A program made the position numbers and the translations under genes. Positions 1 through 8,299 of a stretch of DNA of 64,000 bases are shown in pieces. Position 1 is the first letter of the stretch, and each line of letters begins with the position of its first letter. The stretch is taken from NCBI GenBank assembly GCA_036873755.1, contig JAVTVY010045495.1, forward strand, positions 143,089-207,088, given 5' to 3'. The notes beneath the pieces are model-generated. The model was not told the origin of the DNA. It made no database searches and saw nothing but the letters and a program-made list of their open reading frames with translations. The DNA is from Hanleya hanleyi (taxonomy: Eukaryota; Mollusca; Polyplacophora; Lepidopleurida; Hanleyidae).

Positions 1-333
1 CCAGTCATCACCACCACCACACCCCGTGTACAAGCCACATCGAGCTCCACACCAAGTATACAGTCAACACCTACACCAAGTACACCCACTACGTCTGAAA
101 ACCCACCGGATTTCATCCGTCACAGTGAACAGACAACGACGACCGACGTTGTACCCACCACCACTCCAGTTCACTCGTACCAAATTTACAAGAGCGGGTT
201 ACCACGACAGCGGATACACCTCGAACCATGGACCCTCGGTGGCAGCATCCCTTCACTTGCGTCATCGCAGGACCGACGGGTTCCGCCAAAACGCACTTCG
301 TCAGGAAGCTCCTTCAACACGCCGACAGCATGA
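1..333 (+). CDS. Possible C-terminal end of an upstream gene (open at the left edge)
   Basis: Frame 1 is open from the first base to a TGA at 331-333. The translation is rich in Thr, Pro and Ser for the first ~70 residues, like a low-complexity linker, and overlaps the first 106 bases of the ATPase gene. No domain is recognisable. In a compact viral cluster such an overlap is possible, but a Thr/Pro-rich reading can also arise by chance from CAC/ACC-rich DNA. The other open frame over this stretch (26-472) is less likely because it runs deep into the ATPase. Confidence 0.22.
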   Translation, partial: PVITTTTPRVQATSSSTPSIQSTPTPSTPTTSENPPDFIRHSEQTTTTDVVPTTTPVHSYQIYKSGLPRQRIHLEPWTLGGSIPSLASSQDRRVPPKRTSSGSSFNTPTA

Positions 334-836
334 TCACTCCACCCATTGCCCGAGTCGTGTGGTGTTACGGAGAATGGCAGGCAGCGTGTGCAGCAATGCC
401 TCACATCACGTTCGTGGAAGGCCTATCCAACCTGGCCGATTTGGAACCGGACACCTTGGAGGTTCTGGATGATCTCATGGCGGAGACGGAAGCGCGGGTC
501 ACCCAACTCTTTACCAAAGGCAGCCACCATCGACAGCTCAGCATCATCTACATTGTGCAGAATCTGTTCAGTAAAAACAAAGAACATCGGAACATCAGCT
601 TAAATGCTCACTACCTGGTGGTCTTCAAAAACCCGAGAGATACCACTCAACTGCTGCACCTGGCGAGACAGATGTATCCCGGTCGCACACCGTTTGCGTT
701 GGAAGCCTTTAAAGATGCCACAACCCCTCAGCACGGGTATATGCTCTTCGACCTCAAGCAAGCCACCCCCGACCACCTTCGACTACGGACCGGCATCTTT
801 CCCGGAGAGACCCACCACGTGTACATGCAAAAATAA
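228..836 (+). CDS. Polinton/adintovirus packaging ATPase (FtsK-HerA type)
   Basis: A 202-residue P-loop ATPase expected to pump the viral genome into the capsid. The Walker A motif GPTGSAKT is at residues 15-22, close to the N-terminus as is usual for this family. A Walker B-like strand with two acidic residues (LEVLDD) is at 77-82, and a hydrophobic strand ending in Gln-Asn (SIIYIVQN) at 105-112 fits the sensor position. Length and layout match the short genome-packaging ATPases of Polintons, adintoviruses and virophages. The start is the ATG at 228; no earlier in-frame ATG leaves the P-loop at the normal place. The gene is intact. Its 3' UTR carries a stem-loop and poly(A) signal shared with the zinc-finger genes of the large palindrome. 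Confidence 0.93.
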   Translation: MDPRWQHPFTCVIAGPTGSAKTHFVRKLLQHADSMITPPIARVVWCYGEWQAACAAMPHITFVEGLSNLADLEPDTLEVLDDLMAETEARVTQLFTKGSHHRQLSIIYIVQNLFSKNKEHRNISLNAHYLVVFKNPRDTTQLLHLARQMYPGRTPFALEAFKDATTPQHGYMLFDLKQATPDHLRLRTGIFPGETHHVYMQK

Positions 837-842
837 TGTAAA

Positions 843-875
843 CACATCCACAGTGGCTCCCCCAACTGAGGTGTG
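843..875 (+). promoter_or_regulatory. 3'-UTR stem-loop with loop GGCTCCCCCA (ATPase gene)
   Basis: Bases 855-864 read GGCTCCCCCA. The flanks pair: CAGT (851-854) with ACTG (865-868), CC (848-849) with GG (870-871), and CACA (843-846) with TGTG (872-875), leaving one A/A mismatch and one bulge. The same 10-base loop sits in a different but equally paired stem 3' of both outer zinc-finger genes (minus strand 11,386-11,416; plus strand 18,193-18,223), each time shortly before a poly(A) signal. Likely an RNA element of the viral mRNAs; function is inferred. Confidence 0.65.
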
Positions 876-894
876 TGTGTTTGATGATGGGGAT

Positions 895-900
895 AATAAA
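895..900 (+). terminator. Poly(A) signal after the ATPase gene
   Basis: AATAAA, 59 bases after the ATPase stop and 20 bases after the stem-loop, inside GGGGATAATAAA. The left-arm zinc-finger gene has the same GGGGATAATAAA on the minus strand near 11,362-11,373. Confidence 0.6.
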
Positions 901-990
901 AAGAATTAATACCACATCATGATTGACTTTGTCTCTGTTCTCTGAGGTAGATAAGAAGAGCAGAGTTGTGGGTTCTGGCATTAGTTGTAC

Positions 991-1335
991 ATGATGTCTG
1001 CGCGAGTACGGAAGCACGCTCCGACGCTCCGTGTATTGAAGACGGCCCCACCCGAGTTGGTCCGAACCATTGTACGCGGTGCGGACCCTGATCTTGTATG
1101 CTGTCTGTGCGAGATCGGGTACAACCTGTTAAAAGGCAACGTACCGCTGACTCCGGCTCAGAAGACCAAGTTGACCAAGCATAAGACTGGTCTCCGAACC
1201 CTAGTTCAGAAGCGAGTCTCTCAAACACAAAAGAAAAAGGTGTTACAGAAAGGCGGCTTTCTCGGGGCCATCTTAGCACCGTTGGCCGCTTCCGTGTTGG
1301 GTACAGTATTGGGTGGACTCTTCGGCCGACAATGA
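991..1335 (+). CDS. Small basic Polinton protein with hydrophobic Gly-rich tail
   Basis: About 114 residues from the ATG at 991 (a second ATG follows at 994). The protein is Lys/Arg-rich over its first 90 residues. It ends in a lysine cluster followed by about 22 hydrophobic residues rich in Gly, Ala and Leu, which look like a membrane-active amphipathic helix or membrane anchor. Small proteins of this form lie next to the capsid genes in many Polintons and adintoviruses and are proposed to be virion or membrane-lytic proteins. Intact. Its stop overlaps the next start as ATGA (1332-1335), which suggests coupled translation or one shared transcript. The exact role is not established from the sequence. 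Confidence 0.72.
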   Translation: MMSARVRKHAPTLRVLKTAPPELVRTIVRGADPDLVCCLCEIGYNLLKGNVPLTPAQKTKLTKHKTGLRTLVQKRVSQTQKKKVLQKGGFLGAILAPLAASVLGTVLGGLFGRQ

Positions 1336-2145
1336 ACCACACGAAAAAAATGGTCCTCGTCGAACCACGGTTCCTTCAAAACCTCCAACCGCCCTACCCT
1401 GTCGCACCTACGGTGAAGACCATAAACACCCTCGATGAAGAGATGCAACAGATCTTACAAAGACCGGGGTTAAGCGACAGTGAGAAAGTACAACGGTACA
1501 ATGAGACGCTTCAACGGTACATGACGTTCATCGACCAATACAAAACTCTCTCTACCACAGCGCCACCACCACCACCACCACCACCACGCGACACACCGCC
1601 GACCTCAGCACCGCTCCAACCGCCGCCATTACCAGGGGTACCACCTACAGCCCCACAGTGGGTGGAAGATGAAGTCCTGAAGAATGTTCCTGCATCGTTC
1701 AAGAAACAAGCTGGCCTGGTATTACAACGGATGAAACAGAATCCTAACATGACTTGGAATGATAAAGGCGAACTACTGGTACAGAATCAGGTGGTCCCCG
1801 GTACCCACATGACGGATTTAGTGAATGACCTGATGCGTCAACGCAGGTCGCACACGGATCCTCGAAGACATGCATGTCCCACAGGAATTGGTGGGGAACC
1901 CCCAGCGCTGGGCCTGGATGCAGCGGACCCAGCAATCGCCGAGTGGCCCACTACCTTCTTGGAAAGCAGAGTGGGGACCGGAGTCACCCCTCAAAACACC
2001 ACCACAACGGGCACCTTCTTTTCACACCTTTATAAAACCACCCTTGATCAAGCCACCCCACATCTCCAGAGCCGTGACACGTAGCAAGTCACCGCGACGA
2101 ACACGACGCCGGACACAACCGCCCAAGGCCTGGAACACCTATTAA
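1332..2145 (+). pseudogene. Proline-rich Polinton protein, frameshifted
   Basis: The frame opening at ATG 1332 (alternative ATG 1350) starts with a conserved-looking hydrophobic stretch, a helical acidic segment near residues 35-80, a run of eight prolines near residue 80 and further Pro-rich sequence. After about 1,834 this frame loses its character and runs on to a stop at 2,082-2,084. The downstream part that fits the family, with a basic Arg/Lys/Pro-rich end, is in another frame (open from 1,834 to 2,145). A net frameshift therefore lies between about 1,834 and 1,864. The family is a recurrent but uncharacterised neighbour of Polinton capsid genes. A frame change caused by an assembly error cannot be excluded from one sequence. 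Confidence 0.6.
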
Positions 2146-2178
2146 AACCAACAGCAGCAGCAGGACAGCTCAGTCGCC

Positions 2179-2902
2179 ATGTTTTACCTCACCCTACCCA
2201 GTAACAATTCGCTGGATGTGTTTCCTGACAACACCTTGGCCAAGTACGTCACCCAGTTACCGCAACCGTTGCATTTACCTGGACGCTGGGAATGTGGCCT
2301 CGTGGATATCCAATACCCTTACTCCTGGTACAACGTGCGAGCCAATGAAGTGTGGTACGAGGTGACCTACGAAGGAAAAGACACCCGACTCACCCTCCCC
2401 GAATACCAACACGATACTCCCAAGGAGTTCATGGGTGGGCTGACAAAGACTGTTATAAGGCTCTACGGGAGGTCACGAATACTTCAAAACCCATCAAAAC
2501 TTTCCCCTTCAAAAATCATGTAGACTTCGATTACAACGCACACAGCGACAAGGCACAGATCATCCTCATCGCCAACGTGAGTGTCGTACTGAGTCCTATC
2601 TTACAGCAAATGCTGGGTTTCGATCTACTGACGTTCGCTGGTCCCACCGCCCACCAAAGCCAGATCCCGACGGATATGAAGTCGGGTATGTACGCACTCT
2701 ACGTCTACTCGGACGTGGTCGACAACCACATAGTGGGCGATATCAACACACCTCTGGTAAAAAGACGTATGGAGATCGTCACCCACAGTTTCACCCACAT
2801 GCTCTACCTACCCGTACGACAAACCGACAAACGACATTCGAACGAGGAAAAGTGGTGCTGACACTTCATTTTGGACAAGCACGTGCTCCCCACTTTGTAT
2901 AA
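2179..2902 (+). pseudogene. Penton-like minor capsid protein, frameshifted at two places
   Basis: The N-terminal part (frame of ATG 2179) has the opening expected of the Polinton minor capsid (penton-type, single jelly-roll) protein: a short beta-rich stretch followed by a Trp-Glu-Cys-Gly-Leu strand and an aromatic YPYSWY segment. Continuity is lost between about 2,430 and 2,470, where the reading moves to another frame that carries the middle and most of the C-terminal half up to about 2,810. A second shift between about 2,810 and 2,850 puts the last strand (read from 2,852) in a third frame ending in TAA 2,900-2,902, which overlaps the ATG of the next gene. That overlap supports 2,902 as the ancestral stop. 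It would form the capsid vertices together with the major capsid protein; this copy is broken. Confidence 0.78.
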
Positions 2903-3306
2903 TGAAGGTGCCTTACGAGTGCGATGCACGCAGCTATATGGACTATTATGCCCAACAGGCCGAAGGTGGCCTTCCGGTCTTTAGTGGTGCACGCATGCAA
3001 CGAGGACATGGACTGGGGAACATACTCGGGAGCATCGTCAAAACGTTCCTGCCCTTGGTGACGCGTGGGGTGAAAGCAATCGGCAAACAAGCGGTACGCA
3101 GTGGACTGCAAGTGGCCGGTGATGTCTTGGGGGGTACGGCACCCAAAGAAGCCTTGAAACGGCGGGCCAAAGAAGCAGGAGGCGTCTTGGTCGCCAAAGC
3201 ACAACGCACCGTAGGGAATAAAAGACCTGCACCACCGAGACCACGCACCAGTCGACGACCGACCCAGCGACGACGCACATCGAAGACCCAGGATATCTTT
3301 TCTTAA
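2902..3306 (+). CDS. pX-like minor virion/core protein
   Basis: 134 residues, intact, starting at an ATG that overlaps the stop of the penton gene (TAATG). The N-terminus carries a tyrosine-rich segment (residues 12-17), then a Gly-rich stretch with Gln-Arg-Gly-His-Gly near residues 33-37 and a helical, mildly hydrophobic region. The last 35 residues are Arg/Lys/Pro/Thr-rich and strongly basic, suited to binding DNA. This architecture fits the adintovirus proteins compared with adenovirus core protein pX or pVI. The position directly before the major capsid gene fits a minor virion protein. The assignment rests on architecture and context; residue-level similarity needs a profile search. Confidence 0.7.
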   Translation: MKVPYECDARSYMDYYAQQAEGGLPVFSGARMQRGHGLGNILGSIVKTFLPLVTRGVKAIGKQAVRSGLQVAGDVLGGTAPKEALKRRAKEAGGVLVAKAQRTVGNKRPAPPRPRTSRRPTQRRRTSKTQDIFS

Positions 3307-3308
3307 AC

Positions 3309-4621
3309 ATGTCCTTGATCCACGCAGAGTCCTGCCCCTCCACCAACAGTGAATTTGATTTGTGGACCGTCCCGCCCACACAAACCAGTGCCGAACAAGG
3401 ATTATGGGTGGAGCATCTCCCGCTCTCCAGCATCAACAAAACAGGGCCCATCGAATTCACCATCAGTAATGCGGATACGGCCTATGTGGATTTAGCCCAT
3501 ACATACTTGTATGTGAAAGCCAAGGTCGTCAATGGGGATGGCTCCAGAATCGTCGACCAAGCAACGGTGGGCCCGACGAACCTCTGGCTGCACTCTATGT
3601 TTCAACAGGTGGATATATTTCTCAGCGACAAACTCATCATTGACTCGACCAACACGTACCCCTATCAAGCCTACATCGAGACGCTGTTGTCGCATGGACG
3701 AGAGGCTAAAAAATCTCAGCTGACAGCCGCTTTATTCTACCAGGACACAGCCGAGCACATGGGCGCAGAGAACGACAATGCGGGATATAACAAACGGAAG
3801 GCTTTCACCGCGATCGGTGTCTCGGTGGATCTGATGGGTCGACTGCACGCAGACATTTTTATGCAAGACCGGTACCTCTTGAACAAGATTCCCAACAAAA
3901 TCCGACTGATACGGGCGCCTCCGACATTCGCCTTGATGGCCGCTAACGTAGACGGGCATGCAGCTGACTACAAGATTGTCATCCAAGACGCAGTCCTGTA
4001 TGTCCGAAAAGTGAAACCGAATCCAGCCGTTCAATTGGGACACCTCAAAGCCTTGGAAACAAAACCAGCCCAGTACCCTATCCGACGTGTGCAAACCAAA
4101 GTGTTCTCTGTGTCTGCTGGAAATATGAGCGCCAACAAAGAAAACCTGTTCCTGGGGGAACTACCCAAGCGATTGATCCTGGCCTGTGTGGAAAATACCA
4201 GTTTCAGCGGAGCCTACCCAGAGAACCCGTTTGACTTTAAACATTTCGGCATCAATGTTGTGGCTCTGCATGTGGATGGACAACAGGTCCCAGCCACGGC
4301 CTTAACAACGAACTTTGGGCGCGCGAATTTCATTCGAGCCTATCAGAGCCTGTTTACAGCTACCGGTCAAATCAACCAGGACGAAGGGAATATGATCAGT
4401 CGGGAGGACTACGCGAACGGATACACGTTGTTCTGTTTCGATCTGACCCCACCTTAGAGAACGACCATCAGCTGGCTCTCGCCAAGCAAGGCAATTTACG
4501 GTTGGAAATCCACTTTGCACGAGCCCTCCGGAGCACCGTCAATGTGATCTGCTACGCCGAGTTTGACAACATCATTCAAGTGGACAAGACGCGCAACGTC
4601 CTGTGTGACTTTGCTACCTAA
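3309..4621 (+). pseudogene. Major capsid protein (hexon-like double jelly-roll), frameshifted near its C-terminus
   Basis: A 382-residue frame (3,309-4,457) contains most of a Polinton major capsid protein: an acidic N-terminal arm, several beta-strand-rich blocks, and a conserved Phe-Asp-Leu-Thr-Pro close to the end. The frame then meets a TAG at 4,455-4,457. A second frame is open from about 4,445 to TAA 4,619-4,621 and codes for the remaining ~55 residues, with strand-like sequence ending in a Tyr-Ala-Glu-Phe-Asp block typical of the C-terminus. A one-base net shift therefore occurred at about 4,445-4,457, inside or next to a CCCC run. The gene would encode the capsid hexamer. It begins 3 bases after the pX-like stop, and the protease ATG (4,623) follows its ancestral stop at once. 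Confidence 0.86.
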
Positions 4622-4622
4622 C

Positions 4623-5096
4623 ATGGATAAAGACCAGATAACCACCGTGCTGGAGAAATACCCAGGGACACGTATGGTCTTTCAAGGGGTGTTCGCCCGA
4701 GATGTGTTCCCATTAGACCGTGTGTATCCTGCTGCTTACGTTCTCAACACGGACCCGATGGATCGGCCCGGTGAACATTGGGTGGGCGTGTACTCGACAG
4801 AACAGCAGGGCGAATACTTTGACCCGTACGGCCTGCCACTCCTCCATCCCGATTTAACAGACTTCATGGATCAAGGCACAGAGACGTGGTGTTGGAACAG
4901 TCAAACGTTGCAAAGCCTGACCAGTAGCGTGTGCGGACAATATTGCTTGTTTTACCTGTACCATCGATGCCAGGGAAGAACCTTATCTACCATCGTACAG
5001 ATGTTTGACGAGTACCCCAAGGCCGAGGACCGATATGTACTCGTATATGACTGGGCCGCCTATCATTTCAATATACAAGCCCCGTTCTGGGTTTAA
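4623..5096 (+). CDS. Adenain-type maturation cysteine protease
   Basis: 157 residues from ATG 4,623; an in-frame ATG at 4,563 lies inside the major capsid gene and is not favoured. The adenain/C5-like catalytic set is present: His52 in EHWVGVY, Asp67 in YFDPYG, a Gln at 94 or 97, and Cys104 in SSVCGQYC, in the order and spacing of adenovirus proteinase and its Polinton homologues. The enzyme would cleave capsid precursor proteins during virion maturation. The gene is intact and last in the cluster. Its final codons already form the first of four hairpin repeats that fill the 3' UTR. Confidence 0.92.
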   Translation: MDKDQITTVLEKYPGTRMVFQGVFARDVFPLDRVYPAAYVLNTDPMDRPGEHWVGVYSTEQQGEYFDPYGLPLLHPDLTDFMDQGTETWCWNSQTLQSLTSSVCGQYCLFYLYHRCQGRTLSTIVQMFDEYPKAEDRYVLVYDWAAYHFNIQAPFWV

Positions 5097-5198
5097 GTTC
5101 TTTCAATGTACAAGCCCCCTGTTCTGGGCTTAAGTTTACAAGCCCCCTGTTCTGGGCTTAAGTTCTATCAATCTCCAAGCCCCCTGTTCTGGGCGTCA
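5079..5198 (+). repeat. Four hairpin repeats at the protease 3' end
   Basis: Four copies of a ~21-base hairpin unit, AAGCCC (N8) GGGCTT or close variants, start near 5,079, 5,115, 5,139 and 5,177, separated by short T/A-rich spacers. The first, slightly diverged copy is inside the coding sequence. Each can fold with a 6-bp stem. The series ends 40 bases before the poly(A) signal. The loop differs from the GGCTCCCCCA element of the ATPase and zinc-finger genes. Confidence 0.75.
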
Positions 5199-5236
5199 GT
5201 TTTCACGTGGTTGTTCTCACGTTGTTGTTGTTACTG

Positions 5237-5242
5237 AATAAA
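5237..5242 (+). terminator. Poly(A) signal after the protease gene
   Basis: AATAAA followed by an A-rich stretch, 141 bases after the protease stop; the most likely 3' end of the capsid-gene transcript. Confidence 0.6.
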
Positions 5243-6110
5243 AAACAAAATGAGATCTCACCAAAAAAACCCTGTCTTGTGTTTTCTATATGACCATAAT
5301 GCATGAAGGCTATAACAGGCATGTGGGGATTCGGTGAAACTGGCTTTGAACACCGTGGAGAAAGTAGCCAATCAGTGGCCTAGGATGGGGCCAAATGTAA
5401 CCCATCAATGTCCAAAAAACATTACTCGGATGTACAAGAACCCGGATGTAGGCGCGGATGTAGGCGAAAGCATCCTAGTACCTGAATGTAGGCGCGGACG
5501 TAGGCGAAATTCTAGTACCCGTCCATTGGTTCTTTTATCGATCGCTCATTGGCTCTTCTCGACCGCTGATTGGTCCAAATGGAACTACCCATCCTTCCCA
5601 GGTTAATTTACAATCCCCTTTTTGTGTTCAAGCTTTGTACATCGATGCCGCAACATTGTTGCCAAACATTGCCGAAAGGGAGACCTTTGAACTTTTGACC
5701 TGGATGTGACCTTTGACCTTTTGACCTGGATGTGACATTTGAGCTTTTGACCCGACATTCACCCGAGCACTTCCGGTGATGCCGCGCAGGCGCGCGGCCG
5801 GATAACCCGCGCACTTCCGGTGATGCCGCGCACGGCCGGAGAAAGCCCGCCCGCGCGCACGGCTGGAGAAATTCCGCGCACTGCGTGCTCGCGCTGCGGC
5901 CGAGGTGGGCCGGGCCGGGGTAAACCCGGATGTTGAAAAGGTCCCGGATGTTGAAAAGCTCCCGGATGTTGAAGAGGTCCCGGATGTTGTAGTACATGCA
6001 TTCCATAGATCTAAGAAAAACATTAGAACTCTTCTGTGTTCGGAGGTCATTCTGAAAACCGGAAATGACGTCACACACCACCCACCAAACCACGTGACCT
6101 GCGCAGCAGA
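5243..6110. promoter_or_regulatory. Promoter-like, GC-rich noncoding segment of the Polinton
   Basis: No gene recognised. From 5,420 to 5,515 a 'GGATGTAGGCGC' type motif is repeated about four times. Three ATTGG (inverted CCAAT) boxes lie at about 5,524, 5,548 and 5,569. A DR1-type nuclear-receptor site TGACCTTTGACC is at 5,707-5,718 among other TGACCT half sites. Two ETS-type CACTTCCGG copies lie in a CpG-rich block (5,765-5,905), followed by four ~18-base 'CCCGGATGTTGAA' repeats (5,926-5,990), and an ETS/CRE pair at 6,060-6,073. This looks like a regulatory region, possibly for transcripts running in either direction. Confidence 0.5.
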
Positions 6111-7010
6111 ATGTTAAACACGAACGACACACTAGTCCAGGCGGATGCCCCCTCACATAGGCTTCACATGGATACCTCACTCGATCCCTTCGGCCCACTA
6201 GTGGCCCACTTCGACCCCAACACGTCTATGTCCATACCCTTTCCTCACAATTCCCTGTCTGCGCATGCGCAGAACGTCGAACACGAACGACACACTAGTC
6301 CAGGCGGATGCTCCTTTACGAATGCTTCACATTGATACCTCACTCGACTCCATCGGACCATTAGGGGCTCACCTAAACCCCAAAACGTCTATGTCCATAC
6401 CCTTTTCCCACAATTCCCTGTCTGCGCATGCGCAGAATGTTGACAGCGAACGACACACTAGCCCAGGTGGATGCTCCCTCACGACTGCTTCACAGTGATA
6501 CCTCATACGACTCCATTGGCCCACTCGTGGCCCACCTAGGCCCCAAAACGTCTATTTTCATACCCTTTCTCTACTGCGCATGCGCAGAATGACGTCAGTT
6601 CCACGTCACACCCAGCGCGTTGGATACTCCCTCACGACTGCTTTACATTGATACCTCACTCGATCCCATCGGTGCACTAGTGGCCCACCTAAACCCCAAA
6701 ACGTCTATTTCCGTACCCTTTTCCCACAATTCCCTGTCTGCGCATGCGCAGAATGTGGACAACGAACGATACACTAGGCCAGGTGGATGCTCCCTCACGA
6801 CTGCTTCACATTGATACCTCATACGACTCTAGCGGCCCATTAGTGGCCCACCTCGACCCCAAAACGTCTATTTCCATACCCTTTCTCTACTGCGCATGCG
6901 CTGAATGACGTCAGTTCCACGTCACACCCAGTCCGTTGGATACTACCTCACGACTGCTTTACATTGATACCTCACTCGACCCAATCGGTCCACTAGCGGT
7001 CCCTACAGAT
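6110..7010. repeat. Tandem array I: alternating ~163/~151-bp units with TGCGCATGCGCA
   Basis: The palindrome TGCGCATGCGCA (NRF1-type) recurs at 6,260, 6,423, 6,574, 6,739 and, with one change, 6,891. The spacings 163, 151, 165 and 152 show a two-unit higher-order repeat. Alternate units add TGACGTCA directly after the site (6,590 and 6,906). Units share 'GATACCTCACTCGA' and 'AAAACGTCTAT' blocks, also found in the palindrome arrays at 8,300-8,940 (opposite orientation) and 20,940-21,465 (same orientation). Reading frames here are by-products of the repeat. Confidence 0.85.
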
Positions 7011-7340
7011 TGCCGAACATTCTCACGAAAACCCACGGTTTTGGGACTACTTTGGGTCCGCGGAGGCAGACCGCATCACCCCCAAACTGCATCACCGCGG
7101 AGGAATACATGCCCCCATGGTCACGCCCTATTCATCCAGACCGGAAGTGACGTCATACACTTGCGCAGAACACTCCTGCGCACACCTCCTCATGACCTCC
7201 TCATTTCTGCGCACACCACTTTCTCGCGCATGCGCAGTGAGGCGAAAAGGCGTCGAACGGTGTTTATACTACTACTCGCGCGGCGAAGGGTTGAAATTTC
7301 ACAGGCAGGTCACAAAATCCGATCAACCCTGACTCAAACC
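7010..7340 (+). other. Probable right end of the Polinton
   Basis: After the last array unit comes sequence with blocks shared with the right end of the large palindrome (21,465-21,600): 'GGGACTACT', a CCGCGGA motif, and 'GCATCACCGCGGA.GAATACAT', followed by GGTCACG. It also holds an ETS/CRE composite (CCGGAAGTGACGTCA at 7,141-7,155) and one more CGCGCATGCGCA (about 7,223). The exact terminus and any target-site duplication are not defined. Confidence 0.5.
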
Positions 7341-8290
7341 TAGATAACGATTTTGTCACCAAATAATGGAGCCTTTCTCATATAACTCGTATATTCTCGA
7401 ATTGAAAGACAATCATCATTGGAAGAAAGCTGAAAAGGCCCACAGTCGAGATAAAAGTGCGACAAACCTTCGTTCAGCTGAATTTGTCGACATTTTTGCG
7501 ATCTGCAGCAGATGAATTTCCGTAGCCTCGTTTTGATCGGTAGTCAAGGGCAACAGGTTACAAACTATTTCAAACCAGTGTGTGAATTATTTCAAACCCG
7601 TTTGTTGTGATATGGCCATTTCAAGCCTTGTAATCGACCAATGAGTTGATACGGGGTTCGGTGACAAAGATAATTCAATAGAAAATAAACTATAGCAGAT
7701 ATCAATTTCAAATTTTCCACAAATACACAGTAAGATACGTACTTTTCAGCCCATCTGTTTAAATAGAGATCGAATTCAGCGCTTTCATCCCACACAGTTC
7801 GGTATGTGTCAGACCATGCTTCTTTTCCAAACAAGGTGACCCATCACATCTCAATAATATTCATACGCCTATATAGGCAAGTAGTATATAAAGGACGGCA
7901 CAGCGCAACTTGACCTACTTTTTTGTTCCCCCCGGGTAAAATTTGCGGAGGAAATTGCGGAGGGGTTTCCCAGTGGGGGATTCCCCAGTGGGGGTTTCCC
8001 CATGACGATCACGTGATCAAGGCATGTCCTGACTTGTTCTGGGTTGTACAGTTCCGCCATGCGGAGAATGGGTACTAGTATTTCGCTGACGTCCTAGTAA
8101 TAAACATAATCTATAGGTGTTGTACCATGTTAATAGGATCAGTCTAGCATCTGTACCACCCTAGGGTCGATCATTTATTGTCCCGTGTATCTCCGCAGAA
8201 AATCAACAAACAAAATGGCGGCTCCAGGATGGTGTGGGGACGCCCTTTCCACATCACGGCGTCGATCCTAACCACAGCGCCATCTGCACA
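7340..8290. other. Spacer without recognised genes
   Basis: AT-richer sequence without viral motifs to about 7,900. A small repeat block, 'CAGTGGGGG.TTCCCC' with its approximate complement, lies at 7,965-8,003. Only short, non-conserved reading frames. It separates the end of the Polinton from the large palindrome and may be host DNA. Confidence 0.4.
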
Positions 8291-8299
8291 CACTGACGC

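Larger units (their letters stand above)
1..7340 (+). mobile_element. Right part of a Polinton/Maverick (adintovirus-like) element
   Basis: Seven consecutive + strand genes, tightly spaced or overlapping by a few bases, give the gene set known for Polintons and adintoviruses: FtsK/HerA-type packaging ATPase, small basic protein, proline-rich protein, penton-like jelly-roll protein, pX-like protein, double-jelly-roll major capsid protein and adenain-type cysteine protease. DNA polymerase B and the retroviral-type integrase are not seen, so the element continues left of base 1. Three of the seven genes carry frameshifts, so this copy cannot make a full capsid. The right limit is inferred: the array ending near 7,010 and the sequence after it resemble the right end of the large palindrome at 21,465-21,600, and AT-rich sequence with no viral features starts near 7,340. 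I did not identify the terminal inverted repeat or a target duplication. Confidence 0.88.

Noticed and set aside
26..472. Frame 26-472 as a separate gene
   Set aside because: It overlaps the well-supported ATPase by 245 bases in another frame and has His/Arg/Thr-rich low-complexity composition.
2866..3463. Minus-strand frames opposite the pX-like and capsid genes
   Set aside because: Shadows of the + strand genes; no domain, no promoter, and the + strand frames have clear family features.
5608..6198. Minus-strand frame with repeated 'FNIRDLF' peptides
   Set aside because: Generated by the ~18-base CCCGGATGTTGAA repeats at 5,926-5,990 and by GC-rich DNA without stops.
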